A DNA stretch of 22,743 bases from CAYLLN01 sp036496265 (GCA_036496265.1 DASXLL010000183.1:1-22743); one strand, 5' to 3'. Counted from the stretch's first letter, positions 6,808-16,018 are shown. Program-made: numbers and translations. The notes: a model not told the origin generated them from the sequence alone.

Positions 6808-6872
6808 ACCTGCACGAGATTTCTCCCGCCAGCCCCTCAAGCTGGTGCGTCTGCCAATTCCGCCACGACCGC
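6789..6872 (-). tRNA. tRNA-Leu (anticodon GAG)
   Basis: On the minus strand the 84-base gene has acceptor arms GCGGTCG and CGACCGC with discriminator A. It has a D arm GCGGAATTGGCAGACGC, an anticodon stem CCAGC/GCTGG with loop TTGAGGG (anticodon GAG), a long class II variable arm, and a T arm GCAGG-TTCAAGC-CCTGT. The 3' CCA is not encoded. Its 3' end overlaps the last 19 bases of the glycosyltransferase gene, including the TGA stop codon at 6805-6807. Confidence 0.95.
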
Positions 6873-7002
6873 AAAGTTGGGTTTGGGCTGCTGCTGGTGC
6901 GAACTAAACCCCTAATGTGACTTAGCTTAGTTTAGCCCGACGTTGGGGAGTTTGGAAGGTGTCTCGAAGCGGCGAATTGTAGAAGATCGGTCGCGATTGA
7001 GC

Positions 7003-7281
7003 TTACCGCGCATCGGCTGTGGTGGGGTCAATGATCGATCTCACCTGCGAGATGCGGTTGGCCGGAAAGCCGCCTTGTTGCGCGTGCTCGCGAATCAGCG
7101 ATTCGCTGGGGGCAATGTAGACGCAGTAAACCTTGTCGTCCGTGACATAGCTTTCGACCCACTGAATCTGCGGACCGAGGTTTTTCAGGACGCTGCAGGA
7201 TTTTTGCGAAATGGCTGCCAGGTCGGTGGGCGACAGTTTTCCCGCGCCTGGGATGTCGCGCTCGATGACAAATTTGGGCAT
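7003..7281 (-). CDS. DUF4242 domain protein
   Basis: The 92-residue cytoplasmic-looking protein matches the DUF4242 (SCO4226-like ferredoxin-fold) family: MPKFVIERDIPGAGKLS, AISQKSCSVL, QIQWVESYVTDDKVYCVYIAP, then IREHAQQGGFPANRI and the closing IIDPTTA. The Streptomyces member SCO4226 binds nickel; a metal role here is only by analogy. AAGGA lies about eight bases before the ATG at 7279-7281. It diverges from the SBP56 gene across about 100 bases, so the two may share a control region, and it ends about 130 bases from the tRNA-Leu gene. Confidence 0.87.
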   Translation of the reverse strand: MPKFVIERDIPGAGKLSPTDLAAISQKSCSVLKNLGPQIQWVESYVTDDKVYCVYIAPSESLIREHAQQGGFPANRISQVRSIIDPTTADAR

Positions 7282-7379
7282 GATGTGATCCTTAACAATT
7301 GTCGGTATGCTCTGGCAATTAGAGTCGTGATGGCGCGGGATGGGAAGTGTTGGTTGCAGGATCAGAGGAAGGGGAATCT

Positions 7380-8798
7380 ATGAGACGGCGCGAATTTCTG
7401 GCAACGGCGGCGGCTGGTGGTGTTGGGATGTTGACCAGATCGCGCGTGGCGGGTGATGAGCCTGGTGCGGGGCGGATTTATACGTCACCCGCCGAAGCGA
7501 TGGCGTCGCCGCGGGAGGAGTTGGCGTATGTCGTGGCGACGTATGCGGGAACGAAGGTGCAGCAGCCGGACTTTCTGGCGACCGTCGATCTGGACCCGGC
7601 AAGCCGCACATATGGGCAAATCGTGCATCGACTGCCGATGCCGAATGCGGGCGACGAGCTGCACCATTTTGGCTGGAATGCCTGCGGAAGTTGTCACGGC
7701 GAGAAGCAACGGCGGTATCTGGTTGTGCCGGGGCTGGTGAGCAGCCGGATTCACATCATCGATACGGCTGATCCGAAGCAACCGCGGATGCACAAGGTGA
7801 TCGAGCCGCGCGAGGTGATCGAGAAAACGAAGTTGGCTGCGCCGCATACGGTGCATTGCCTGAGCGACGGGCGGATCATGATTTCGATGCTGGGCAACGC
7901 TGAGTTGGGCGGCCCCGGCGGATTTTTGCTGCTGGACGAGTCATTCAATATTGCGGGCACTTGGGAAGCGAGCCGCGAGGGGATGCGCTACAACTACGAC
8001 TTTTGGTATCAGCCGCGGCAAGGCGTGATGATCAGCAGCGAGTGGGGGGTGCCGAGCACGACGCGGCCGGGCTTCAAGCTGGAGGACGTGAAGGCGGGCA
8101 AGTATGGGCAGCACGTGCATTTCTGGGATTGGGAGTCGCGGAAGATCGTGCAGTCGGTTGATCTGGGCGAGAAGGGGCTGATTCCGCTGGAGGTCCGCTT
8201 TCACCACAATCCGGCCAGCGACCACGGCTTCGTCGGCGCTGCGCTGTCGAGCGTGATGTGGCACTGGCACAAATCGGGCGGCAAATGGCAGGTCGATCCG
8301 GTGATTGAAGTGCCGGCGCGCGAAGTCGCCGGCTGGCCGTTCCCGCTGCCCGGATTGATCACCGATTTGGTGCTGTCGATGGATGACAAGTGGCTGTATT
8401 TCTCGAATTGGCTGCACGGCGATGTGCGGCAGTATGACGTGAGCGATCCGGGCAAGCCGCGGCTGACGGCTCAGTTGCAACTTGGCGGCGTGGAAGGCAA
8501 AGGACCGACGCTGAAGGGCAAGAAGCTGGGAGGTGGGCCTCAGATGTTGCAGCTTAGCCTCGACGGAAAGCGGCTCTACGTCACCAACTCGCTATTTTCG
8601 AGCTGGGACAATCAGTTCTATCCACAGATCGCGGACCAAGGTTCGCCGCTATTGCAAATCGATTGCGACACAAAAACGGGAGGGATGAAGCTCAACGAGG
8701 ATTTTTGCGTCGATTTTGGCAATGAGCCACTCGGGCCGGCACGGGCCCACGAAATCCGTTTTGTGCGTGGCGACTGCACGTCGGATATCTGGACGTAG
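7380..8798 (+). CDS. mtoX: SBP56-family protein, likely methanethiol oxidase, Tat-exported
   Basis: The 472-residue protein begins MRRREFLATAAAGGVG, a twin-arginine signal (RR-x-FL at residues 3-7), so it probably folds with its metal before export. Family marks of selenium-binding protein 56/methanethiol oxidase are clear: ELHHFGWNACGSCHG (93-107, Cys102 and Cys105), PHTVHCL (155-161), FHHNPASDHGFVG, and the C-terminal AHEIRFVRGDCTSDIW. Characterised bacterial members are periplasmic copper enzymes that oxidise methanethiol to formaldehyde, H2S and H2O2; that this protein does so is inferred. GAGGAAGGGG precedes the ATG at 7380, making the upstream frame (from 7347) unnecessary. It is divergent from the DUF4242 gene and followed 129 bases later by katG. 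Confidence 0.88.
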   Translation: MRRREFLATAAAGGVGMLTRSRVAGDEPGAGRIYTSPAEAMASPREELAYVVATYAGTKVQQPDFLATVDLDPASRTYGQIVHRLPMPNAGDELHHFGWNACGSCHGEKQRRYLVVPGLVSSRIHIIDTADPKQPRMHKVIEPREVIEKTKLAAPHTVHCLSDGRIMISMLGNAELGGPGGFLLLDESFNIAGTWEASREGMRYNYDFWYQPRQGVMISSEWGVPSTTRPGFKLEDVKAGKYGQHVHFWDWESRKIVQSVDLGEKGLIPLEVRFHHNPASDHGFVGAALSSVMWHWHKSGGKWQVDPVIEVPAREVAGWPFPLPGLITDLVLSMDDKWLYFSNWLHGDVRQYDVSDPGKPRLTAQLQLGGVEGKGPTLKGKKLGGGPQMLQLSLDGKRLYVTNSLFSSWDNQFYPQIADQGSPLLQIDCDTKTGGMKLNEDFCVDFGNEPLGPARAHEIRFVRGDCTSDIWT

Positions 8799-8927
8799 AT
8801 CATCGGGCTGGCGCGGGTCATTTGGCTGCGGCCGAAAAATCGTTATTGTGCAGTTGTTCGCACGATAGGCGCAGTGCGTGATGCGAATTGTCGTTGTGGA
8901 AATCGTTTATTTACGAAAGACAAAAAA

Positions 8928-11123
8928 ATGACCAGCGAAAATAAAACGGCGGAGACGAAGGAAGCTGCACGACATTCGGCGGTTTGGCCGCGATCGAATC
9001 GAGACTGGTGGCCGAAACAGTTGCGGCTGGAAGTGCTGCATCAAAACTCTCCGCTGTCGAGCCCGATGGGAGCGGAGTTCGATTACGCGGAGGAGTTTAA
9101 GAAGGTCGATTTGGAAGCTTTGAAGAAGGACATCGGGGCGGTGTTGACGACGTCGCAGGAATGGTGGCCGGCTGACTATGGCCATTACGGGCCGCTTTTC
9201 ATTCGGATGGCGTGGCACAGCGCGGGCACGTACCGCATTTCGGACGGGCGGGGCGGGGCGGCTTCCGGCGATCAGCGTTTTGCGCCGCTGAATAGCTGGC
9301 CCGATAATGCAAGCCTCGATAAGGCCCGACGGTTGCTCTGGCCGATTAAGCAGAAATATGGACGGAGGCTTTCGTGGGCCGATTTGATGATTCTGGCGGG
9401 GAATTGTGCGCTGGAGTCGATGGGGCTGAAGACGTTTGGGTTCGGCGGCGGTCGGGAGGATATTTGGGAGCCGGACGCCGACATCAACTGGGGATCGGAA
9501 ATTGAGTGGCTGGGAGCTGATCGTTACAGCGGTGACCGGCAGCTTCAAAAACCGTATGGAGCAGTTCAGATGGGCCTGATTTATGTGAATCCGGAGGGGC
9601 CCGATGGGAAACCGGATCCGCTCGTGGCCGCTCGGGACATTCGCGAGACTTTTGGCCGCATGGCGATGAATGATGAGGAGACCGTGGCGCTGATTGCGGG
9701 CGGGCACACGTTTGGCAAGGCCCACGGCGCGGCGAACGCGGCTGAGTATTGCGGTCCTGAGCCGGAGGCAGCTGGGATCGAGGAACAAGGGCTGGGTTGG
9801 AAGAACAAGTTTCGAACCGGCAAAGGCCCCGATGCGATCACCAGCGGGTTGGAGGGCGCGTGGACGAAAAATCCGGTCAAATGGGACAACGGTTATTTCG
9901 ACAACCTGTTCGGCCACGAATGGGAGCTCACGAAAAGCCCGGCGGGGGCACAGCAGTGGACACCAAAGGAGGCGTCGGCACGGGGCACGGTGCCGGATGC
10001 TTTCGATCCGTCGAAGCGGCATGCGCCGATCATGTTTACGACGGATTTGGCCCTGCGCATGGATCCGATTTATGCGCCGATTTCAAAGCGGTTCCACGAG
10101 AATCCGCAACAGCTCGCGGAGGCCTTTGCGAAGGCGTGGTATAAGCTGACGCACCGCGATATGGGGCCAGTTGCGCGGTTGCTGGGTCCGCTGGTTCCCC
10201 CGCCGCAGTTGTGGCAAGACCCGGTGCCGGCTGTCGATCATCCGCTGATTGGGGAGCAGGATATTGCTCAGCTCAAAGCGAAGATATTGGCGTCGGGGCT
10301 GTCGATTTCGCAATTGGTGACGACGGCGTGGGCTGCGGCGTCCATATTCCGCGGCAGCGACAAACGCGGTGGGGCGAACGGAGCTCGCATTCGCCTGGCA
10401 CCGCAGAAGGATTGGGAGGTTAATCAGCCGGCGGAGTTGGCGAAGGTTCTGAAAGCGATCGAGGAGGTACAGAAGGCGTTCAACAGCGGGCAGGCTGGTG
10501 GGAAGAAAGTGTCGCTGGCGGATTTGATCGTTCTGGGTGGCTGCGCGGCCATTGAGGCGGCGGCGAAGAAGGCTGGGCACAATGTGCAGGTGCCTTTCGC
10601 GCCGGGACGGACCGATGCGACGCAAGAGATGACCGATGCGGAGTCGTTTGCCGTGCTGGAGCCGACGGTGGATGGTTTTCGCAACTACCAGCAGAAGGGA
10701 GACGACCGATCGATGCCGGATTTGCTGGTGGATCGGGCGCGGCAGTTGAAGCTGACGGCACCCGAAATGACGGTGCTCGTTGGCGGGATGCGGGCGTTGG
10801 ACGCCAACTTTGGGCAGACCAAGTTGGGGATTTTTACCAATCGAGCTGGGTCATTGACTAATGACTTCTTCCTAAATTTGCTCGACATGGGTACGGAGTG
10901 GAAGAAGTCGTCCCAGGTTGAGAACGTCTACGAGGGGCAGGACCGCAAGACGGGGGCGGTGAAGTGGACGGGAACGGCTGTCGATCTGGTCTTCGGCTCC
11001 GATTCGCAGCTTCGCGCTATTGCGGAGGTTTATGCGTGCGAAGATGCGCAGCAGAAGTTTGTGCGCGACTTTGTGGCGGCGTGGGCCAAGGTGATGAATC
11101 TGGATCGGTTTGATTTGGCTTAA
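8928..11123 (+). CDS. katG: Catalase-peroxidase KatG
   Basis: This is a full-length bifunctional haem catalase-peroxidase of 731 residues, removing H2O2 in the cytoplasm (no signal peptide). The distal site is R93, W96 and H97 in FIRMAWHSAGTYR. The Met-Tyr-Trp adduct residues are W96, Y219 (MGLIYVNPEGP) and M245 (ETFGRMAMND). The proximal haem ligand is H260 in GGHTFGKAH. W312 in GAWTKNPVKWDN corresponds to the proximal tryptophan. The second, inactive peroxidase-like domain (about 430-731) is also complete. The start ATG 8928 follows a weak GAAAG site; the frame is open to GTG 8874, but homology favours MTSENKT. A sulfatase gene starts only eight bases after the stop. Confidence 0.97.
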   Translation: MTSENKTAETKEAARHSAVWPRSNRDWWPKQLRLEVLHQNSPLSSPMGAEFDYAEEFKKVDLEALKKDIGAVLTTSQEWWPADYGHYGPLFIRMAWHSAGTYRISDGRGGAASGDQRFAPLNSWPDNASLDKARRLLWPIKQKYGRRLSWADLMILAGNCALESMGLKTFGFGGGREDIWEPDADINWGSEIEWLGADRYSGDRQLQKPYGAVQMGLIYVNPEGPDGKPDPLVAARDIRETFGRMAMNDEETVALIAGGHTFGKAHGAANAAEYCGPEPEAAGIEEQGLGWKNKFRTGKGPDAITSGLEGAWTKNPVKWDNGYFDNLFGHEWELTKSPAGAQQWTPKEASARGTVPDAFDPSKRHAPIMFTTDLALRMDPIYAPISKRFHENPQQLAEAFAKAWYKLTHRDMGPVARLLGPLVPPPQLWQDPVPAVDHPLIGEQDIAQLKAKILASGLSISQLVTTAWAAASIFRGSDKRGGANGARIRLAPQKDWEVNQPAELAKVLKAIEEVQKAFNSGQAGGKKVSLADLIVLGGCAAIEAAAKKAGHNVQVPFAPGRTDATQEMTDAESFAVLEPTVDGFRNYQQKGDDRSMPDLLVDRARQLKLTAPEMTVLVGGMRALDANFGQTKLGIFTNRAGSLTNDFFLNLLDMGTEWKKSSQVENVYEGQDRKTGAVKWTGTAVDLVFGSDSQLRAIAEVYACEDAQQKFVRDFVAAWAKVMNLDRFDLA

Positions 11124-11131
11124 ATTAGAAA

Positions 11132-12712
11132 ATGAGAATGAGAATCGCCAAGAATTTCTGCGGGCGTTGGAAGCCTGTTGTGTTGACCGGGTTGTTGCTG
11201 ATCGTGGCTCGCAGCAGCGGTTCGCACGCGGCAGACCCACGGCGACCGAACATCATTTTCATCATGACGGACCAACAGAGGTGGGACTGCATCGCTGCCA
11301 ATGGCAATAAGCTGATTCAAACGCCGAACCTGGATCGACTGGCGGCGCGCGGGACGAATTTTACGCACGCGTTCGTATCGTCGCCGGTGTGTGTGCCGTC
11401 GCGGATCAGCTTTTTCACGGGACGCTACGCCCATTCGCACCGCAACCGCGTGAACTATACGCCGCTGGACCAGCGCGAAGTGCTGATGCAAGCGCGGCTG
11501 AAAGAGGCCGGCTATCAGACCGCGGCGATTGGCAAGCTGCACTACACGCCTCCGACGCCAGACGTGGCACGCCGGACGGGTTGGGATCTGGTCGAATTGC
11601 ACGACAGCGCCGGATTCACGGACGAGTGGTCGGATTATGTGAAGTGGCGGCAGGCAAATGACCCGAAGAAAGATTTAAACTACCGGGCAACCGCGAAGAA
11701 TATTGCGCCGGGCAAAAACCCCTACCGCGCTGCGCTAAATGCCGAGTTCACGGACACGGCCTGGACGGGCCTCCGCGCGCGGCACTGGCTTGCAGAACTG
11801 GCGCGCGGGTCGTCGCCTTTCTTTCTGCACGTGTCGTTTTGGAAGCCGCACTCGCCGTATGAGGTTGCTGCGCCGTATGACGCGATGTACGACAACGTGG
11901 AAATCCCGATTCCCGATACGGCGGATCGCGACGCGGCTCAGAATCTTCCGCCACCCTTGCGGACGCTGGCGCTGCGCAACGGCGGGATTAAACCGGACCG
12001 CGAGCGGATGGAGTGGGCTTACCGGAGCTACTACGGCACGATCACCCACGTCGATCACGAGATTGGCCTGTTGCTCGACGCACTGGAGGCGAGCGGTGCG
12101 GCATCGAACACGATTATCGTATTCAGCTCCGACCACGGCGACCAGCTTTTCGAGCACGGCATTACGGATAAGAACTGTTTCTTCGAACCGTCGGTACGGG
12201 TGCCCTTTATGGTGAGTCTGCCCGGCCGCATTAAGCCGGCCCGTTACGACCAGCTCATTGAGACGGTCGATTTATTGCCGACGCTGTTTGAGCTGATTGG
12301 GCTGCCTGAGCCGCGGGAGGTGGAGGGCCGCAGTTTCGCGCCGCTCATCGCGGAAATGGGGCGCACTTATGAGCCGCACGACGCGGTGTTCAGTGAAAAC
12401 ATCATTCCCGAGGTTATTACGGGCGGAAAGCTCGACATGCCGTTCGAGAAGGGGAAAGGCATCGCCGGCACTCGGCATCCTGATGCGAAGATGGTTCGCA
12501 CGACGCGGTGGAAGTATTGCTACTACCCCGACGGTTACGCCGAGCTTTACGATATTCAGACCGATCCGCAGGAGCGCACGAATCTGGCCGGAAGAGCGGA
12601 GATGCGCGATGTGGAGTTTGAACTTCGCACGCGCCTGCTGAATTGGATGATTAATAGCACCGAGGCGGATCAGATTGCCGACCGATGGATGATACCGACG
12701 AAAGCGAAATAG
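11132..12712 (+). CDS. Secreted sulfatase (family S1)
   Basis: The 526-residue protein has a signal peptide (basic start, VVLTGLLLIVA core, cleavage near SHA before ADPRR). The S1 sulfatase domain starts with PNIIFIMTDQQRWD (D47 metal ligand) and carries the formylglycine motif C87-V-P-S-R91 in SSPVCVPSRISFFTGRY. GKLHY at 134-138 and FSSDHGD (D334, H335) supply further active-site residues. It should remove sulfate esters after the Cys is converted to formylglycine; the DQQRWD and GKLHY variant resembles choline-sulfatase/arylsulfatase-like members, but the substrate is unknown. The gene lies eight bases after katG and four bases before the next sulfatase, so it is probably co-transcribed. 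Two ATG codons (11132 and 11138) are possible; no strong ribosome site is seen. Confidence 0.92.
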   Translation: MRMRIAKNFCGRWKPVVLTGLLLIVARSSGSHAADPRRPNIIFIMTDQQRWDCIAANGNKLIQTPNLDRLAARGTNFTHAFVSSPVCVPSRISFFTGRYAHSHRNRVNYTPLDQREVLMQARLKEAGYQTAAIGKLHYTPPTPDVARRTGWDLVELHDSAGFTDEWSDYVKWRQANDPKKDLNYRATAKNIAPGKNPYRAALNAEFTDTAWTGLRARHWLAELARGSSPFFLHVSFWKPHSPYEVAAPYDAMYDNVEIPIPDTADRDAAQNLPPPLRTLALRNGGIKPDRERMEWAYRSYYGTITHVDHEIGLLLDALEASGAASNTIIVFSSDHGDQLFEHGITDKNCFFEPSVRVPFMVSLPGRIKPARYDQLIETVDLLPTLFELIGLPEPREVEGRSFAPLIAEMGRTYEPHDAVFSENIIPEVITGGKLDMPFEKGKGIAGTRHPDAKMVRTTRWKYCYYPDGYAELYDIQTDPQERTNLAGRAEMRDVEFELRTRLLNWMINSTEADQIADRWMIPTKAK

Positions 12713-12716
12713 TTTT

Positions 12717-14114
12717 ATGAAGCAAGTCTATCTATTCTCTGCGTTGCTCGGCCTGTTTGTGGGAGCAACGCAGGCCGCGGATAAGCCGAATGTCCTCGTC
12801 ATTTTTGCCGACGACTTGGGTTACAGCGATATCGGCGTTCAGGGCGGTCGAGACGTGCCGACACCGCATATTGATGCGCTGGCGGCGGCGGGTGTTCGCT
12901 GTACGAGCGGCTATGTTTCCTGTCCTTATTGCAGCCCGTCGCGCGCCGGATTTCTTACGGGGCGGTATCAGACGCGTTTTGGTCATGAATTCAATCCGCA
13001 CCAGGGCGATGAAGACAAGCTGGGGCTGCCGCTGGATCAGCGCACGATCGCCGATCGTCTGCATGCGGCCGGGTATGCAACCGGTTTGGTCGGCAAGTGG
13101 CACCAAGGCTTCAGCCCGGCCCATCACCCTCAATCGCGCGGGTTCGACGATTATTTCGGGTTTCTCGTGGGCGGGCACAATTTCTTGTTGCACAAAGATG
13201 CCGAACCGAAATTTGGCTCCGCCTATTCGCAGAACTTGCTCTATCGCAGCCGCGAGGTGCAAAAACTCGATGGCTATACGACCGACCTGTTTACGGATGA
13301 GGCCGTGGCGTTTGTCGATCGCCATGCCCAGCAGCCGTGGTTTCTTTATTTGGCCTACAACGCGGTTCATACGCCGCTGGAGGTGCTGAAGAAATATGGC
13401 GACCGTGTTCCGGCAACGATCACCGATCCGGACCGCCGCGGGTATCTTTCGCTGTTGATCGGCCTTGACGATTCGATCGGCCGGCTGATGACGCATTTGA
13501 AAAAATCGGGCGCAGATAAAAACACGCTCGTATTTTTCGTCAGCGACAACGGTGGCTCGGGCCGCAAGCCGTTTCTGGCCTACAACACGGCGATAAATAC
13601 ACCGCTCCGCGGCAACAAGGGGCAAACGCTGGAAGGCGGGATTCGTGTGCCGTTTTTTGCATCGTGGCCCGGCCGCTTGCCGGCGGGAAAAACATTCGAT
13701 CAGCCGGTCATTGCCCTCGATATCTTGCCGACGGCGTGCGCGCTGGCGGAAACAACGGCGGGTAGCGATATCGATGGAGTGAATCTGTTGCCGCATCTGA
13801 CCGGCGAGAAGAGCGGCGCACCGCATGCGGCTTTGTATTGGCGGTTCGGTCCTCAAAAAGCCGTCCGTCGTGGCGAATGGAAGCTCGTCGATTGGCGCGA
13901 CTTCGACAAAAAGCAGAATAGCGGCTGGCAGCTTTATGATTTGTTGCAGGACATCGGCGAGCAGCACGATGTGGCGAGCAAGAATCCGCAGCTGGTCGCC
14001 GAGCTGAGTGGGGCGTGGAGCGAATGGGACGCCAAAAACGTCACGCCACTCTGGCACGGCAGCGCCACCGAGGATCCGACGGCGCCAGCGCCTGCCAAAG
14101 GCAAAAAGAAATAA
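12717..14114 (+). CDS. Secreted sulfatase (family S1)
   Basis: The 465-residue protein has a Sec signal peptide (YLFSALLGLFVGATQA, then ADKPN). The sulfatase domain begins NVLVIFADDLGYSD (D32, D33 metal ligands). The formylglycine motif is C72-S-P-S-R76 in YCSPSRAGFLTGRY, followed by GKWHQG (126-131), VHTP and VSDNGG (D277, N278). It resembles the arylsulfatase/N-acetylgalactosamine-6-sulfatase type that dominates planctomycete genomes; the exact substrate is not readable. The C-terminal tail is Pro/Ala/Lys-rich. It starts four bases after the preceding sulfatase and shares little sequence with it beyond the core motifs, so the pair may act on different linkages. Confidence 0.93.
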   Translation: MKQVYLFSALLGLFVGATQAADKPNVLVIFADDLGYSDIGVQGGRDVPTPHIDALAAAGVRCTSGYVSCPYCSPSRAGFLTGRYQTRFGHEFNPHQGDEDKLGLPLDQRTIADRLHAAGYATGLVGKWHQGFSPAHHPQSRGFDDYFGFLVGGHNFLLHKDAEPKFGSAYSQNLLYRSREVQKLDGYTTDLFTDEAVAFVDRHAQQPWFLYLAYNAVHTPLEVLKKYGDRVPATITDPDRRGYLSLLIGLDDSIGRLMTHLKKSGADKNTLVFFVSDNGGSGRKPFLAYNTAINTPLRGNKGQTLEGGIRVPFFASWPGRLPAGKTFDQPVIALDILPTACALAETTAGSDIDGVNLLPHLTGEKSGAPHAALYWRFGPQKAVRRGEWKLVDWRDFDKKQNSGWQLYDLLQDIGEQHDVASKNPQLVAELSGAWSEWDAKNVTPLWHGSATEDPTAPAPAKGKKK

Positions 14115-14433
14115 CCGCCTCCCGCGTTAAATGAGCAAGTTGGCTTGTGTTTGCGGCGATCGGCCCTCCTCTGATGGACAACGCTTGGGCCGGTGAGATA
14201 ATGCGCGGTTGTACGGGCGTTTTTCCTACGCCTAGCCGGAACCAGGCGTTATTTGGAAGCGCTGCCGGATAAGCAGGATTCTTGTCACGGGCAGGCATAA
14301 CCGTTTTTCGTTCGCTCGGATCTATTGGCCGAAAGTGCTCACTGACGGTCGCGTTCGAAGTCAACCACCAGGCGGAATTCATTGAAATGTCCGCGTCTGC
14401 GCGTCGAACAAAATTTCTTACGGAGAAAATGAT
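14115..14433. other. Intergenic region before the secreted-protein cluster
   Basis: These 319 bases hold no plus-strand gene I can support. A 113-codon minus-strand frame (14041-14382) overlaps the sulfatase 3' end and looks like a chance frame. GGCGT-TTTTCCT-ACGCC near 14217-14233 could make a small hairpin, but it is not a clear terminator. The ribosome site GGAG for the next gene is at 14420-14423, 10 bases before its ATG; no certain promoter is visible. Confidence 0.4.
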
Positions 14434-15345
14434 ATGAAGTCGCTCAGTCCTCTATCCGTGCTGCAGACACTGACCGGCACTGCACTATTGCTGATCGCGA
14501 GCTCTGCGGCAGCCCAAAACGACGCCGAGACGGCAACCATTCGGGCCGCCAACGAGCGGCTCGTGAAGGCCTTCAATGCCGGCAAGGCCGATGAGCTGGC
14601 AGCCATGTTTCATCCACAGGGCGAGTTGATTGACGAAGAGGGGCTGGTTTATCAGGGACGAACGGCCATTCAAGACCTGTTATCAAAATATTTTGCCAAG
14701 TTTCCCGGCGCCAAACTGAAGCTGGATGTCGATTCGATTCGCATCATCGGCCCGGTGGCCTTCGAGGAAGGAACGCGCACAACCACAACCAAAGACGAGA
14801 CGGGCGTGGCCCAGGTTCACTATACGAAGGTGCGAGCGAAAGTCGGCAACGACTGGCTGATCGTTTCGCTGCAAGATTCCGCAGACGACGCGGACCTGAC
14901 GCCTCACGACCGCCTGGAAGCGCTGGCCTGGCTGATTGGTGAATGGGTCAACGAAGGCAGTGACGCCGCGGTGCGCGTGTCGTATCGCTGGTCGGATGAC
15001 AAGAATTTTATTCTGGGTGATTTTCACGTTGGCCGCGCGGGAAGCACCGTGATGCAAAGCACACAGCGGATCGGCTGGGACCCACTGGCGGGCAAAGTGC
15101 GATCGTGGTTGTTTGATTCCGACGGCGGCTTTGGCGAAGGTCACTGGACCCACGTCGATGGCTCGTGGGTGATCAAATCATCCGCGGTGCTCCCCGACGG
15201 GCAAACCGGCTCCGCCACGGTGACAATGACGCCTCAAAGCAAAGATCGCTATTTGCTCAAGGGCACAGACCGTATTTCGGGCGATGAGCGGGCGGAGGAT
15301 TTCGAATTCACCGTCACGCGGCGTCCGCCCATGCCAGGCAAGTAA
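14434..15345 (+). CDS. Secreted SnoaL/DUF4440-like (NTF2-fold) protein
   Basis: The 303-residue protein has a Sec signal (TGTALLLIASSAAAQ, then NDAET). Residues about 30-150 form an NTF2-like domain of the SgcJ/EcaC (DUF4440) type: IRAANERLVKAFNAGKADELAAMFHPQGELIDEEG, a GRTAIQDLLSKYF helix, and the closing VRAKVGNDWLIVSLQDS strand. Residues about 160-300 are a second, beta-rich domain (LAWLIGEWVNEG, YRWSDDKNFILGDF, RIGWDPLAGKVRSWLFDSDGGFGEG) resembling the DUF1579/lipocalin-like proteins often attached to it in planctomycetes. The function is unknown; NTF2 folds often bind small ligands. It precedes the Gly-rich gene by 25 bases and may share its transcript. Confidence 0.82.
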   Translation: MKSLSPLSVLQTLTGTALLLIASSAAAQNDAETATIRAANERLVKAFNAGKADELAAMFHPQGELIDEEGLVYQGRTAIQDLLSKYFAKFPGAKLKLDVDSIRIIGPVAFEEGTRTTTTKDETGVAQVHYTKVRAKVGNDWLIVSLQDSADDADLTPHDRLEALAWLIGEWVNEGSDAAVRVSYRWSDDKNFILGDFHVGRAGSTVMQSTQRIGWDPLAGKVRSWLFDSDGGFGEGHWTHVDGSWVIKSSAVLPDGQTGSATVTMTPQSKDRYLLKGTDRISGDERAEDFEFTVTRRPPMPGK

Positions 15346-15370
15346 AACCACGATTCCAGGAGCACAAGTC

Positions 15371-16018
15371 ATGCGCAAGCAATTCACGCTGCAGTCATTG
15401 GCCTGGATCATGGCGGTCCTGGCTAATGCTTCGTTTATCGTTTCGGATGCCAGCGCCCGCGGTCCGTCGATGGCGCGGGCGGGAGGCGGCGGAGCGCGAC
15501 CCGGCGGTGGAGGCGGTCGGCCAGGAGGAGGAGGCGGGGCGCGCCCCGGCGGTGGCGGCATGTCGCGGCCGGGCGGAATGGGCGGGGGAATGTCTCGGCC
15601 CGGCGGCAGCATGGGCGGTGGACGCCCAGGTGGCGGCGGCATGCCTGGCGGCATCGGCGGCGGCGGTGCTTCGCGGCCGAGCTTGCCCAGCAACCGTCCC
15701 TCGCTGGGCAATGTCGGCGGTGGATCAGGGCCCAACATCGGAAACGGCTCGCGACCAAATATCGGCAATGCTTCGCGGCCTTCGCTGGGCGGCATCGGCG
15801 GACCGGGAGGCGTGAACCACCCTGGTTTGGGCAATGTTTCGCGGCCGGGCGGAGCCGGTGGTTTCGACCGTCAGGGAATTGCCAATGCAAATCGCCCTTC
15901 GCTGGGCAACATCGGCCGGCCGGGCGGCATGCCCGGAATCGGCGATCGTCCGGGCGCTGGTGGCGGCGGAATTCAATTGCCAGCGGGGGGGGGGAAATCG
16001 ACCGGGCGGGGGTGGTGA
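15371..16018 (+). CDS. Gly-rich secreted protein, 5' part of a frameshifted gene
   Basis: ATG 15371 has AGGAG eight bases upstream (15358-15362). The product starts with a Sec signal (LAWIMAVLANASFIVSDASA), followed by a low-complexity region of Gly, Arg and Pro units such as RPGGGG, GGMSRPGG and SRPSLGN. The frame stops at TGA 16016-16018, only a few codons after a run of ten G (15985-15994). Removing one G joins it to the next frame with unbroken Gly/Pro/Arg composition, giving a protein of about 783 residues ending at 17723. I therefore read this as the first 206 or so residues of one gene. The break may be a sequencing error, a real mutation or a slippage switch. The upstream frame from 15284 is not needed. 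Confidence 0.75.
   Translation: MRKQFTLQSLAWIMAVLANASFIVSDASARGPSMARAGGGGARPGGGGGRPGGGGGARPGGGGMSRPGGMGGGMSRPGGSMGGGRPGGGGMPGGIGGGGASRPSLPSNRPSLGNVGGGSGPNIGNGSRPNIGNASRPSLGGIGGPGGVNHPGLGNVSRPGGAGGFDRQGIANANRPSLGNIGRPGGMPGIGDRPGAGGGGIQLPAGGGKSTGRGW

Noticed and set aside
8799..8927. Possible terminator between the SBP56 gene and katG (GGC..GCC followed by GAAAAAT)
   Set aside because: The stem is only three pairs and no T-run follows.
12732..14057. 441-codon minus-strand frame opposite the second sulfatase
   Set aside because: Open only because of the GC-rich codon pattern of the sulfatase; no recognisable protein features.
14041..14382. 113-codon minus-strand frame between the sulfatase and the NTF2-like gene
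   Set aside because: It overlaps the sulfatase end, no ribosome site was identified and no domain was recognised; noted in case relatives conserve it.
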